In this document: positions 17,040 through 25,050 of the stretch, piece after piece
Numbering within the stretch: position 1 is the first letter of the stretch
Layout of the letters: every line of letters begins with the position of its first letter
Source of the DNA: Brevibacillus sp.
Lineage (GTDB): Bacteria > Bacillota > Bacilli > Brevibacillales > Brevibacillaceae
Assembly: GCA_017656235.1 (NCBI GenBank)
Contig: JACDOF010000005.1
Location: 1-64,000, forward strand
DNA: 64,000 nucleotides
Reading direction: 5' to 3'
Notes under the pieces: model-generated
Databases searched by the model: none
Told to the model about the DNA's origin: nothing
The model's input: the letters and a program-made list of their open reading frames with translations, nothing else
Position numbers and translations under genes: made by a program

Positions 17040-18608
17040 ATGAAAAAGAGATTTTTGGCCATTTTGCTGACGGTTGGCATGGTGTTGACTGCGTGCTCGG
17101 GAGGCGGCAGTGAGACCGCACAGACGCCGTCTGGAGGTGGGCAGGAAGGACAGGAACAGCAGCAGGAACAAGCGGCAGGCCCGACGGAGTTGATCGTTGG
17201 GGCTGAACAGGACCCGGTCGGGTTTGACCCGCACAAAGTCCCGGCAGCTTCCAGCGTGCGTATCTACTCGCTGATCTATGACAGCCTGACCAAGTTGGAC
17301 AAGGATCTTAACGTGATTCCCGGACTCGCCGAAAGCTGGAAGGTGTCCGAAGACGGAAAAACCATCCAGTTCAATCTGCGCAAAGGCGTCAAGTTTCACA
17401 ACGGCCGTGAAATGACCGCCGAAGATGTGAAATACAGCTTTGAGCGCATCCTCAACCCCGACACCGGTTCCATTGCCAAGTCGTACTTCTCCAGTGTCGA
17501 CACGATTGAGGTGCCGGACCCGTATACGGTTGTCTTCAAGCTGAAAAACCCCGACTCAGCCTTTCTCGCCAATTCTTCCAGCGCATACGCTTCGATCGTG
17601 CCGAAGGAAGTAAGCGACTTGAACAAGGAAGCGGTCGGTACGGGGCCGTTTATGATGGAGACGTTTGAATCAGGACAATACGTGCGGCTGAAGAAAAATC
17701 CCGACTACTTTATCGAGGGACAGCCGGGCGTTGATGCGATCAAGTTCCAGATCATGAAAGACGAGGCGGAGCGTCTGGCAGCCCTGCGTGCCGGCAAAGT
17801 GGACATCGCTTCGGTGTCGGCCGATTTTGCCAAGCTGCTGGGTGAGACGAAAGGCGTAACGGTAAAGAGCTACCAATCGATGGAGTACAGCTACCTCGGA
17901 ATCAATGTGAACAAAAAGCCGTTTGACGACCCGCGCGTCCGGCAGGCGATCAGCTACGCTGTCGACCGCAACGCGATCATTCAGGTGGTCTGGAAGGGTG
18001 AAGCGTCGCTGACCGGTCCTGTTGCACCGGCCCAAACTGCCTGGGCGCTGGATGTAAGCAGTTATCCGAGCTACCAGACGAACATCGAGAAGGCGAAACA
18101 GCTGCTCGCGGAAGCGGGATATCCCAACGGGTTTGAAACGGTGATCGAGACGGCGTCCACCTATCCGGACATGGTGGAGACAGCCCAGATGCTGCAGCAG
18201 CAGCTGCAGGCAATCGGCATCAAAGCGAAGATCAATCAGTTGGAGTGGGGCAACTACATCGAAACCTGGAAGTCCAAAGACATGACCTTGCTGGTTGGCC
18301 GCAACACCTCTGGTATCGATCCGGACCGTTCGCTGCGCTTCTTCTTCCATACCAACGGGTCGGCCAATGTCTGGAACTACTCGAACCCGCAATACGACCA
18401 GCTGGTTGAGAAGGCATTGGAAGCAACTGATCAACAAGAGCGCAAAAAACTGTACGATGAGGCACAAAAGATGTTGGTAGAAGATGCGCCGAACTTGTTC
18501 CTTGCTTCCCCCAAAAATTTCTATGCGGTTAACGAGAAAGTGGAAGGATTTGAACCAACCGCCGCTGGTGAAGTGTACGCACTGGTGCAGACATCCAAGA
18601 AGAACTGA
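17040..18608 (+). CDS. Dpp/Opp-type ABC transporter substrate-binding lipoprotein
   Basis: 522 residues. Signal peptide with lipobox LTAC (Cys ~19), then a Gln/Gly-rich linker and a family 5 solute-binding domain: GFDPHKVPAASSVRIYSLIYDSLTKLD, GLAESWKVSEDGKTIQFNLRKGVKFHNGREMTAEDVKYSFERIL, DDPRVRQAISYAVDRNAII. The family binds di- and oligopeptides, murein peptides, nickel or glutathione. The neighbours (anmK, serine hydrolase) favour a murein-derived peptide or muropeptide. It follows anmK by 36 bases. A hairpin after its stop could attenuate expression of the membrane genes. Confidence 0.92.
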   Translation: MKKRFLAILLTVGMVLTACSGGGSETAQTPSGGGQEGQEQQQEQAAGPTELIVGAEQDPVGFDPHKVPAASSVRIYSLIYDSLTKLDKDLNVIPGLAESWKVSEDGKTIQFNLRKGVKFHNGREMTAEDVKYSFERILNPDTGSIAKSYFSSVDTIEVPDPYTVVFKLKNPDSAFLANSSSAYASIVPKEVSDLNKEAVGTGPFMMETFESGQYVRLKKNPDYFIEGQPGVDAIKFQIMKDEAERLAALRAGKVDIASVSADFAKLLGETKGVTVKSYQSMEYSYLGINVNKKPFDDPRVRQAISYAVDRNAIIQVVWKGEASLTGPVAPAQTAWALDVSSYPSYQTNIEKAKQLLAEAGYPNGFETVIETASTYPDMVETAQMLQQQLQAIGIKAKINQLEWGNYIETWKSKDMTLLVGRNTSGIDPDRSLRFFFHTNGSANVWNYSNPQYDQLVEKALEATDQQERKKLYDEAQKMLVEDAPNLFLASPKNFYAVNEKVEGFEPTAAGEVYALVQTSKKN

Positions 18609-18628
18609 CGGCGATATCGGAAGGTGGT

Positions 18629-18658
18629 CGGGGAGCATACTGCCTCCCCGGCTCTTTC
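18629..18658 (+). terminator. Attenuator-like hairpin between binding protein and permease genes
   Basis: CGGGGAG (18629-18635) and CTCCCCG (18644-18650) form a 7-bp stem with loop of 8, followed by GCTCTTTCT. Partial termination here would give more binding protein than permease. Confidence 0.6.
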
Positions 18659-18677
18659 TATTTGTGGAGGGGTAAGA

Positions 18678-19619
18678 GTGGGACAGTATATATTGAAACG
18701 ATTGGTCAGCCTTATTCCGATCATAGTGGGAATCTCGATTCTGGTCTTTACGATTCTGCATTTGGTGCCGGGAGACCCGGCCTCGATCATGCTCGGCACC
18801 AACGCGACGCCGGAGGCGATTCAAGCGCTTCGTGAAAGCATGGGACTGGACAAACCTTTAATTACCCAGTACCTGAACTGGGCGGGAGGGCTGTTGGTTG
18901 GCGACTTCGGTCAGTCCGTGCATACCGGCGAGCCCATCCTGCCAGAGATTTTGAAGCGATTTACGATTACGCTGCAGCTCACCTTGCTGGCCACCTTGAT
19001 CGGCTGGGGGATTGCGATACCCATCGGGATTCTTTCGGCGGTCAAGGTTCATTCGCCTTTGGACGTAATCGTCAGAATCATCGCCATGTTGGGAATCTCT
19101 GTACCCAACTTCGCGATCGGCACCCTGCTGCTGTTGGGGCTGTCGCTGTACTTTGGCTGGTTTCCACCGATTGATGTGGTTCATTTCTGGGACGATCCGG
19201 TAGAGGCACTGAAAGTGTACATCCTGCCGGCGGTGACAATGGGCATTGTGCTTGCCGCCGGAATCATGCGGATGACGCGTTCTGCCTTCCTGGAGACGTT
19301 GGACAAAGACTTCATCCGTACGGCCCGGGCCAAGGGAAACAACGAGTGGAAAGTGGTAATCGGCCATGCGCTGCGCAACTCGGCGATTCCCGTGATCACG
19401 CTGGCTGGCCTGCAAATCGGCTATCTCCTGGGTGGGTCAGTGATTGTCGAACACCTCTTTTCCATCCCCGGGCTGGGACAGTACATTCTCGATGGAATCT
19501 ATCAGCGTGATTATCCGGTGGTGCAGGGAGGGGTGCTGTTCGTCGCACTCGTCTTCGTTCTGATCAACCTGCTGGTTGACATCATCTACACCTGGGTAGA
19601 CCCGCGGATCAAATATTAA
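18678..19619 (+). CDS. Dpp/Opp-type ABC transporter permease, first subunit (DppB class)
   Basis: 313 residues from GTG 18678 with GTGGAGGGG upstream. The beginning GQYILKRLVSLIPIIVGISILVFTILHLVPGDPASIMLG is the standard DppB start. Six membrane helices follow, with the EAA-loop region FIRTARAKGNNEWKVVIGHALRNSAIPVIT and the end WVDPRIKY. It forms a heterodimer with the next gene's product. Confidence 0.93.
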   Translation: MGQYILKRLVSLIPIIVGISILVFTILHLVPGDPASIMLGTNATPEAIQALRESMGLDKPLITQYLNWAGGLLVGDFGQSVHTGEPILPEILKRFTITLQLTLLATLIGWGIAIPIGILSAVKVHSPLDVIVRIIAMLGISVPNFAIGTLLLLGLSLYFGWFPPIDVVHFWDDPVEALKVYILPAVTMGIVLAAGIMRMTRSAFLETLDKDFIRTARAKGNNEWKVVIGHALRNSAIPVITLAGLQIGYLLGGSVIVEHLFSIPGLGQYILDGIYQRDYPVVQGGVLFVALVFVLINLLVDIIYTWVDPRIKY

Positions 19620-19633
19620 TTGGGGGGGTTTAC

Positions 19634-20467
19634 GTGAATACGTTCAGACAACGCTTTGTGCAAAACAAGACCGCGGTAGTGTGTCTGATCGTCCTGGCTG
19701 TTATCTGCCTGGCTGCGATACTCGCTCCCGTCATTGCGCCATACGATCCGACGCAGATGTTTCAGGAGCACCGCCTGGAGGGGAGTTCCGGACAGTTTCT
19801 GCTCGGGACGGACCAGTTTGGCCGTGATTTGTTCAGCCGGATCATTTATGGGGCGCAGGTCTCGCTGCTCGTCGGCGTCTCTTCCGTGGCCATCAGCGTG
19901 GCCTTTGGCTCCCTGTTTGGTCTTTTGGCCGGGTATTTTGGCAGGTGGATCGACAGTTTGATTATGCGCGTGATGGACGTCTTGTTTGCCTTCCCGGAAA
20001 TCCTTTTGGCCCTGGCGATTGTTGCCGCACTTGGCCCCGGGATGGTAAACACCATTCTTGCCATTGGCATTGTGAACATACCGATTTTTACCCGTATCGT
20101 TCGCGGCGCGGTCCTGTCGATCAAAAATCTGGAGTACGTGGAAAGTGCCCGGGTGATCGGCGCAAGCACCAAACGGATTCTCTTTTTGGAGATATTCCCC
20201 AATGCAAGCGCTCCGCTGCTTGTTCAGGCTTCGCTGGCAATATCCGGGGCGATTCTCACCGAATCCGGTCTCAGTTTCCTGGGGTTGGGCATCCAGCCGC
20301 CCGATCCGTCGTGGGGCGGCATGATTTCTGAGGCGCGTCGCTACATGGAGCTGGCTCCGGGGATGATCGTTTGGCCGTGCGCGGCGATGACGGTCACGAT
20401 ACTTGCGTTCAACCTGTTTGGCGATGCGCTGCGCGACTTGTTGGATCCTCGCCATCGCAGCAAGTAA
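19634..20467 (+). CDS. Dpp/Opp-type ABC transporter permease, second subunit (DppC class)
   Basis: 277 residues from GTG 19634 after a TGGGGGGG site. Typical DppC features are the N-terminal helix with LAAILAPVIAPYDPTQMF, GTDQFGRDLFSRIIYGAQVSLLVG, the EAA loop YVESARVIGASTKRILFLEIFPN and the end GDALRDLLDPRHRSK. The gene lies 14 bases after the DppB-class gene and 15 bases before the hydrolase. Confidence 0.93.
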   Translation: MNTFRQRFVQNKTAVVCLIVLAVICLAAILAPVIAPYDPTQMFQEHRLEGSSGQFLLGTDQFGRDLFSRIIYGAQVSLLVGVSSVAISVAFGSLFGLLAGYFGRWIDSLIMRVMDVLFAFPEILLALAIVAALGPGMVNTILAIGIVNIPIFTRIVRGAVLSIKNLEYVESARVIGASTKRILFLEIFPNASAPLLVQASLAISGAILTESGLSFLGLGIQPPDPSWGGMISEARRYMELAPGMIVWPCAAMTVTILAFNLFGDALRDLLDPRHRSK

Positions 20468-20482
20468 CGGGGGAGGCTTGTG

Positions 20483-21712
20483 ATGCAAAAGCTGTTGGAA
20501 GAAACCATGGCGCTCAGCCTGGATCAGGGCATACACGAGGGGATTTTTCCCGGCGGGATCAGCCGTCTCGCTGCCGAGGGTCAATCGACGACGGTGGCCA
20601 GAGGCAGGACAGAAGCAGGAGGAAGCGAGGTAGACGAATCGACGGTGTACGACCTGGCCTCGCTGACCAAGGTGGTTGCCACGCTGCCGCTGGTTCTGCT
20701 TAGCGTCCAGCGGGGGCGGCTGTCGCTGAGCGATCCGGTGGCAGGCTATCTGCCGGAGCTTGTGCGCGGAACTGACTCGGCGGGAAAGCAAAAAATCACC
20801 GTCTTTCACCTGCTGACGCACACCTCCGGCCTGCCCGCCTGGCGCCCTTACTTTATCGCTCATCAGGGGCGTGATGCGTACCTGAAGGCGATTGCCCAGG
20901 AGGCGCTGACCGCCGCTCCCGGACAGCAGGTGGTCTACAGCGATCTTGGGTTCATGCTGCTTGGGTTTCTTGTCGAGCGGATTTGGGACGAATCATTGGA
21001 CCGCTTGGCGCAGAGACTTGTGTTCGAACCGTTGGGCATGCAGGATACCGCATTTAATCCATTGGAAAGCTGGAAGGATCGCAAGGTGACAATTGCTCCC
21101 ACAGAAGATGGAAATCGCTATGAATGCGGAATGGTATACCAGTTTTTGCAAAGGGAACAGGGAAGTGACAACCAGCTCTGCGCTCTGGTGCGAAGCAGCG
21201 TTGATTCGTTCGGCTGGCGGCAGGGTGTGATCCGCGGCACGGTGCACGACTGCAACGCCTATTACGGATTGGCTGGCGTCAGCGGACATGCCGGACTGTT
21301 TTCCACGGTTGGCGATCTGGAGCGCTACATGCACATCTGGACGAGAGCAGATGGAGGCGGTTTGCTCGATCCGCTCCTGCGCGACTTCGCTGTCCGCTGT
21401 CTGACCGGCTCTCTCTCCCCCCGGAGGGCTCTGGGTTGGGAGTATGCGGCGGCGGGGGGCAGCCCGGAACAGGTGGCCGCCGGATGCAGCGGAGGAGATC
21501 TGGTGTCGCCGTTTGCGTTTGGTCACACCGGGTTTACCGGTACGTCCATTTGGCATGATCCGGTGCGGAAGGCGACCCTGATTACCCTGACCAACCGAGT
21601 CCATCCAGCGGTAGGCGAGCACATGGCTCAATGGCGCAAGAGACACCACAATCAATCGTTTGCCGGATTGGCGTATGCCCGCCATCCGGCAAAAGAGGAG
21701 GGGAGCAGATGA
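20483..21712 (+). CDS. Serine hydrolase of the beta-lactamase/DD-peptidase family
   Basis: 409 residues from ATG 20483; the adjacent GTG 20480 is too close to the GGGGAGG site. The fold is shown by the SxxK motif SLTK (residues 60-63) with the nucleophilic serine, a YSD motif (VVYSDLGFMLLGFLVE) replacing the YxN element, and GHTGFTGTS corresponding to the KTG-like box. No signal peptide is present, so the protein is probably cytoplasmic. Related proteins include class C beta-lactamase-like esterases, DD-carboxypeptidases and the YbbE-type protein of the Bacillus muropeptide recycling cluster. Its insertion between the permease and ATPase genes of the importer suggests that it trims or hydrolyses the imported peptide or muropeptide. 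Overlaps the next gene by ATGA. Confidence 0.88.
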   Translation: MQKLLEETMALSLDQGIHEGIFPGGISRLAAEGQSTTVARGRTEAGGSEVDESTVYDLASLTKVVATLPLVLLSVQRGRLSLSDPVAGYLPELVRGTDSAGKQKITVFHLLTHTSGLPAWRPYFIAHQGRDAYLKAIAQEALTAAPGQQVVYSDLGFMLLGFLVERIWDESLDRLAQRLVFEPLGMQDTAFNPLESWKDRKVTIAPTEDGNRYECGMVYQFLQREQGSDNQLCALVRSSVDSFGWRQGVIRGTVHDCNAYYGLAGVSGHAGLFSTVGDLERYMHIWTRADGGGLLDPLLRDFAVRCLTGSLSPRRALGWEYAAAGGSPEQVAAGCSGGDLVSPFAFGHTGFTGTSIWHDPVRKATLITLTNRVHPAVGEHMAQWRKRHHNQSFAGLAYARHPAKEEGSR

Positions 21713-22686
21713 AGACGCCTTTGTTGGAGATTCAAGACTTGACCACATCTTTTAGTCAATCCCGGAAACAGGTGAAGGTCATCGATAACATCAGCATTTC
21801 GCTGCACGCAGGAGAGACCCTGGGGGTGGTTGGCGAATCCGGCTGCGGAAAAAGCGTGACCAGCCTGTCAGTCATGCGACTGTTGGGAAAAAACGCGCAG
21901 ATCCGCGGGAAGATCCGCTTTGATGACGTGGATCTGCTGGCGCTCAGCGAACGGGAGATGCAGCAGGTGCGCGGCAACAAACTGGCGATGATTTTTCAGG
22001 AGCCGATGACTTCGCTCAATCCGCTGCACACGGTGGGCAAGCAGATAGCAGAGCCGCTGATCAAGCACCTGAAGCTGTCGCGGCGGGAGGCCAGGCAGCG
22101 GGCGATTCAACTGCTCAGGGAAGTGGGGATTCCCCGTCCGGACGAGATTTACTCGGAATTCCCCCACCAGCTATCGGGCGGAATGCGCCAGCGTGTGATG
22201 ATTGCGATCGCGATGGCCTGCAACCCCAAGCTGATCATCGCCGACGAACCGACGACCGCGCTTGATGTGACGATCCAGGCCCAGATTCTCGACCTGATGA
22301 AACGGTTGAAGCAGCAGCACGGAACCGCGATCATGCTGATTACGCACGATTTGGGCGTGGTGGCCGAAATGTGCGAGCGGGTCATTGTGATGTACGCGGG
22401 ACAGATCGTGGAGGAAGCGGATGTACGCACGCTTTTTCGCAGCCCCAGACATCCCTACACGATCGGCCTGATCAACTCGATGCCGGAGGTCACGACTGAC
22501 CGCGAGCGGCTGGAGTCGATCCCGGGCAGCGTGCCTTCGCTTCAGGATATGCCCAAGGGGTGCCGTTTTGCGCCCCGCTGTTCGCAAGCGATGGAGATCT
22601 GCCGGAAGCAGGCGCCCGACCTGCTGACGCTGTCCGAGACACACAAGTGCCGCTGTTGGCTGTACGCGGAGGAGGGGGGAGCATGA
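21709..22686 (+). CDS. Dpp/Opp-type ABC transporter ATP-binding protein (DppD class)
   Basis: 325 residues from ATG 21709 overlapping the hydrolase stop, with GAGGAGGGG upstream. Walker [11 protein letters not shown]-loop [17 protein letters not shown], signature [16 protein letters not shown], Walker [14 protein letters not shown] and the C-terminal oligopeptide-transporter extension [25 protein letters not shown], whose cysteines can hold a 4Fe-4S cluster. Overlaps the next gene by ATGA. Confidence 0.94.
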   Translation: MKTPLLEIQDLTTSFSQSRKQVKVIDNISISLHAGETLGVVGESGCGKSVTSLSVMRLLGKNAQIRGKIRFDDVDLLALSEREMQQVRGNKLAMIFQEPMTSLNPLHTVGKQIAEPLIKHLKLSRREARQRAIQLLREVGIPRPDEIYSEFPHQLSGGMRQRVMIAIAMACNPKLIIADEPTTALDVTIQAQILDLMKRLKQQHGTAIMLITHDLGVVAEMCERVIVMYAGQIVEEADVRTLFRSPRHPYTIGLINSMPEVTTDRERLESIPGSVPSLQDMPKGCRFAPRCSQAMEICRKQAPDLLTLSETHKCRCWLYAEEGGA

Positions 22687-23672
22687 TGCAACCACAGACA
22701 GAGAAAACACCACTGCTGGAAGTGAAAGCGCTGAAGAAGTACTATCCGGTCAAACGGGGATTGTGGGGCAGGGCCGGAGTCGTTCGTGCCGTGGACGGGG
22801 TCGATTTGACCGTTTACCCGGGCGAGACGGTCAGCATCGTAGGTGAGTCTGGGTGCGGCAAATCGACAACTGGCCGCTGCATCCTTCGTTTAATCGAACC
22901 GACCGAAGGGCAGATTTGGTTCGAAGGCACGGACATTTCCAGGCTTTCACAGGACAGGCTGCGCCAGATGCGGCGCCACATGCAGTTTGTTTTTCAGGAC
23001 CCCTTTGCCTCGCTCAACCCCCGCAAGACAATCCGGCAGATCTTGAGCGATCCATTGATTGTCCATGGTATTGGCAGTGCCAGGGAACGGAAGCAGCGGG
23101 TGGAAGAGATGATGGAAGTGGTCGGCCTGAGCAAATCCCACCTCGACCGCTATCCGCACGAATTCTCCGGTGGGCAGCGGCAGCGGATTGGCATTGCCCG
23201 AGCGTTGATTCTCCGCCCCAAGCTGATCATTGCCGACGAGCCGGTTTCGGCACTGGACGTCTCCATTCAGGCGCAGATCCTCAACCTGATGCAGGATTTG
23301 CAGCGGGAGTTTCAGCTTACCTATCTGTTTATCTCGCACGACCTCAGTGTGGTCCGCCACATTTCCGATCGGGTGGCGGTGATGTACCTGGGCAAAGTGG
23401 TGGAGATTGCTGATAAAAAGAGCTTGTACGAAAAGCCGGCCCATCCGTACACGCGGGCGCTGCTGTCGGCTGTGCCCATCCCCGACCCGGATGCCGTTCG
23501 CGAGCGAATCATTCTGGAAGGCGACCTGCCCAGTCCGGCCAATCCGCCGACAGGCTGTACCTTTCACCCGCGCTGTCCGTCCTGCATGGAAGTATGCAAA
23601 ACCACACCGCCACCAGTCAAAGAAGTGGGAGAAGGCCATCTGATTGCCTGCCATCTGGATGTGACCGGATGA
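22683..23672 (+). CDS. Dpp/Opp-type ABC transporter ATP-binding protein (DppF class)
   Basis: 329 residues from ATG 22683 (ATG 22686 is equally possible) after GGAGGGGGG. N-terminal LLEVKALKKYYPVKRGLWGRAG is the DppF hallmark. Walker [11 protein letters not shown]-loop FQDPFASLNPRKTIRQ, signature FSGGQRQRIGIARAL, Walker B LIIADEPVSALDVS and the C-terminal cysteine region GCTFHPRCPSCMEVCKTTPP are present. With the DppD-class subunit it powers the importer. It is the last gene of the operon. Confidence 0.94.
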   Translation: MMQPQTEKTPLLEVKALKKYYPVKRGLWGRAGVVRAVDGVDLTVYPGETVSIVGESGCGKSTTGRCILRLIEPTEGQIWFEGTDISRLSQDRLRQMRRHMQFVFQDPFASLNPRKTIRQILSDPLIVHGIGSARERKQRVEEMMEVVGLSKSHLDRYPHEFSGGQRQRIGIARALILRPKLIIADEPVSALDVSIQAQILNLMQDLQREFQLTYLFISHDLSVVRHISDRVAVMYLGKVVEIADKKSLYEKPAHPYTRALLSAVPIPDPDAVRERIILEGDLPSPANPPTGCTFHPRCPSCMEVCKTTPPPVKEVGEGHLIACHLDVTG

Positions 23673-23810
23673 CAAGTCGATCTCTGGAAAAATCGTTGTA
23701 CTCCTCAAAAGAATGTGTGTGTTAGAATATGTGAGTATTGTTTGTCCATCAGCAGGGGCTTCCTGCCGTGCAGCTGAGCGGCAGCAGGGAGCTGCATGGG
23801 GAGAGAAAGG

Positions 23811-25034
23811 ATGCGCGAAAGAGAAGAGACGCGGCAGGTAAAGGTGATTGCCCTGATCACGGCGGTCTGTCTGTTGGGGGACTCGATGCTGTACGTGGTC
23901 ATGCCCACTCACTGGCAGTCGTTTGGCTTGTCCTCGCTGTGGGAGGTGGGCATCCTGTTGTCGGTGAACCGCCTGGTGCGGCTGCCGCTCAATCCGATCA
24001 TTGGCTGGTTGTACCGAAGGCTCAGCATTCGCCAGGGAATCTTGATCGCAGTCCTGCTCGCGGTACTGACCACGGCCTCGTACGGGTTGGTCGATGGGTT
24101 TTGGCTGCTCCTGGTTATGCGCTCTCTGTGGGGGTTGGCCTGGTCTTTTTTGCGGATCGGCGCGTACTATACGATTGTGGGGTTGTCCGATGAGCAGAGT
24201 CGGGGACAGCATATGGGAACGTACAATGGCTTGTACCGGCTGGGCAGCTTGGGCGGCATGCTGGTTGGCGCCCTTTTGGCCGATTTCTGGGGGGCCGATT
24301 GGGTGGCCGTATGCTTTGGCCTCATCACTTTGCTCGCGCTGCCTGCCGTCTTCCGGCATGTGTCGGCCGGAAGCGGAGCAGATCTGGAGGGAGGAAGCGG
24401 GGGAGAAGCAAAGCGGGAAGACACCGCTTTGACCATGCAGTCGATCTGGAGAAGCAGGACGGTTCTCTGGACACTCTGTACCGGCCTGCTTTTGGCCATG
24501 CTTTACCAGGGGATCTTCACCTCAACCATGAGCTATCTGATGAGCCTCCGCCTTCCGCAAGGGTTCGAGATCGCCGGCATCGTGCTGGGCGCTGCCACCC
24601 TGGCCGGGCTGCTGCAAGCGCTGCGCTGGGGATGGGAGCCGTTTCTCGCGCCCTGGTTCGGCAAAAAGTCGGACGGACCGGGCGGGCGTCGGCCCTTGTT
24701 CGTTGGGACGCTGGTGACAGCGGGACTGTTGTTTGCCGCCGTCCCCTTTGAGATGCCGTTTGTTGTCTGGCTGTTTGTCCTGTTGGCGATTCAGATGACC
24801 TCAACCGTCCTGACGACGGTGATGGATGCGCTTGCTTCTGATGCGGCTGCTCGAGCCTCCAAGCTGACGGTCATGACTGCGTACACCGTGGCGATTGACC
24901 TGGGAGCCGCGCTTGGGCCTGTTTCCGGCTACCTGGTTGAAGAGTTGTGGGGAACGGCGGCGCTGTACATCACTTCCGGGGTGCTGCTGCTGTTGCTGGC
25001 TGTGCGCTGGCGGAAACCCTTCGCGATGAGCTGA
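23811..25034 (+). CDS. Major facilitator superfamily transporter
   Basis: 407 residues from ATG 23811, chosen because GGGGAGAGAAAGG sits before it; in-frame ATG 23796 is an alternative. Twelve membrane segments in two halves with a hydrophilic central linker (ADLEGGSGGEAKREDT). N-terminal VKVIALITAVCLLGDSMLYVVMPTHWQSFGLSSLWEVGILLSVNRLVRLPLNPIIGW resembles MFS_1 sugar or drug carriers with the RxxxxxPxxG element. It is separated from the dpp operon by about 140 bases and converges with the metal ATPase gene, 17 bases away. Substrate unknown. Confidence 0.85.
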   Translation: MREREETRQVKVIALITAVCLLGDSMLYVVMPTHWQSFGLSSLWEVGILLSVNRLVRLPLNPIIGWLYRRLSIRQGILIAVLLAVLTTASYGLVDGFWLLLVMRSLWGLAWSFLRIGAYYTIVGLSDEQSRGQHMGTYNGLYRLGSLGGMLVGALLADFWGADWVAVCFGLITLLALPAVFRHVSAGSGADLEGGSGGEAKREDTALTMQSIWRSRTVLWTLCTGLLLAMLYQGIFTSTMSYLMSLRLPQGFEIAGIVLGAATLAGLLQALRWGWEPFLAPWFGKKSDGPGGRRPLFVGTLVTAGLLFAAVPFEMPFVVWLFVLLAIQMTSTVLTTVMDALASDAAARASKLTVMTAYTVAIDLGAALGPVSGYLVEELWGTAALYITSGVLLLLLAVRWRKPFAMS

Positions 25035-25050
25035 AGGCGGGCCTGCGGCT

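Noticed and set aside
22947-24359. 470-codon minus-strand frame opposite dppF and the MFS gene
   Set aside because: The composition (Gln/His/Arg-rich) is typical of antisense shadow in GC-rich DNA, and both overlapping plus-strand genes have clear family motifs.
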